This document shows, piece after piece, positions 15,595-15,597 of a stretch of 15,597 bases of DNA. The stretch's first letter is position 1. Each line of letters starts with the position of its first letter. The notes under the pieces were generated by a model. It had not been told where the DNA came from, did no database searches, and worked only from the letters and a program-made list of their open reading frames with translations. This DNA is from an uncultured Collinsella sp. (lineage in GTDB: Bacteria; Actinomycetota; Coriobacteriia; Coriobacteriales; Coriobacteriaceae): NCBI GenBank assembly GCA_905208635.1, contig CAJLPX010000037.1:1-15597 (forward strand), written 5' to 3'. A program made the position numbers and the translations under genes.

Positions 15595-15597
15595 TTT

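Overview
This is a GC-rich bacterial chromosomal window of core metabolism, replication and translation genes. Every protein gene is on the minus strand, and two tRNA-Ser genes sit on the plus strand at the right end. The rpsF-ssb-rpsR-rplI-dnaB-purA order, the high GC content, the L9 and CarA peculiarities and the lineage-specific membrane protein suggest an actinobacterium. Coriobacteriia, probably a Collinsella-like gut organism, is my best reading. This rests on recognition, not a search.

Layout, read along the minus strand (right to left). A recognisable promoter (14942-14970) drives rpsF (S6), ssb, rpsR (S18) and rplI (L9). A short leader hairpin precedes rpsF, a second strong hairpin lies between ssb and rpsR, and a textbook terminator (13111-13149) closes the operon. 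dnaB (replicative helicase) follows, then purA (adenylosuccinate synthetase), whose promoter appears to overlap the 3' end of dnaB. After a hairpin come purD (GAR synthetase, probable TTG start) and a Nudix hydrolase. A 247-bp gap holding a large palindromic element then separates these from a two-gene unit: an ABC exporter half-transporter and a single-span membrane protein of unknown function, closed by a terminator (4996-5034). After an AT-rich regulatory gap, carA and carB (carbamoyl-phosphate synthetase, 1 bp apart) end near the left edge, which carries a perfect 14-bp inverted repeat.

On the plus strand, a promoter (15320-15348) drives tRNA-Ser(GGA). A terminator-like hairpin follows, and then tRNA-Ser(CGA), nine bases after the T-run.

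Functionally, carAB feeds pyrimidine and arginine synthesis, purD and purA are early and late steps of purine synthesis, and the ribosomal/SSB/DnaB block links translation with replication. I found no CRISPR array, transposase, phage gene, toxin-antitoxin pair or defence gene. The parts least explained by known genes are the palindromic element at about 7897-8042, the left-edge inverted repeat, the ABC-linked membrane protein, the 36-residue CarA insertion, the acidic L9 tail and the hairpins in the S6/S18 operon.
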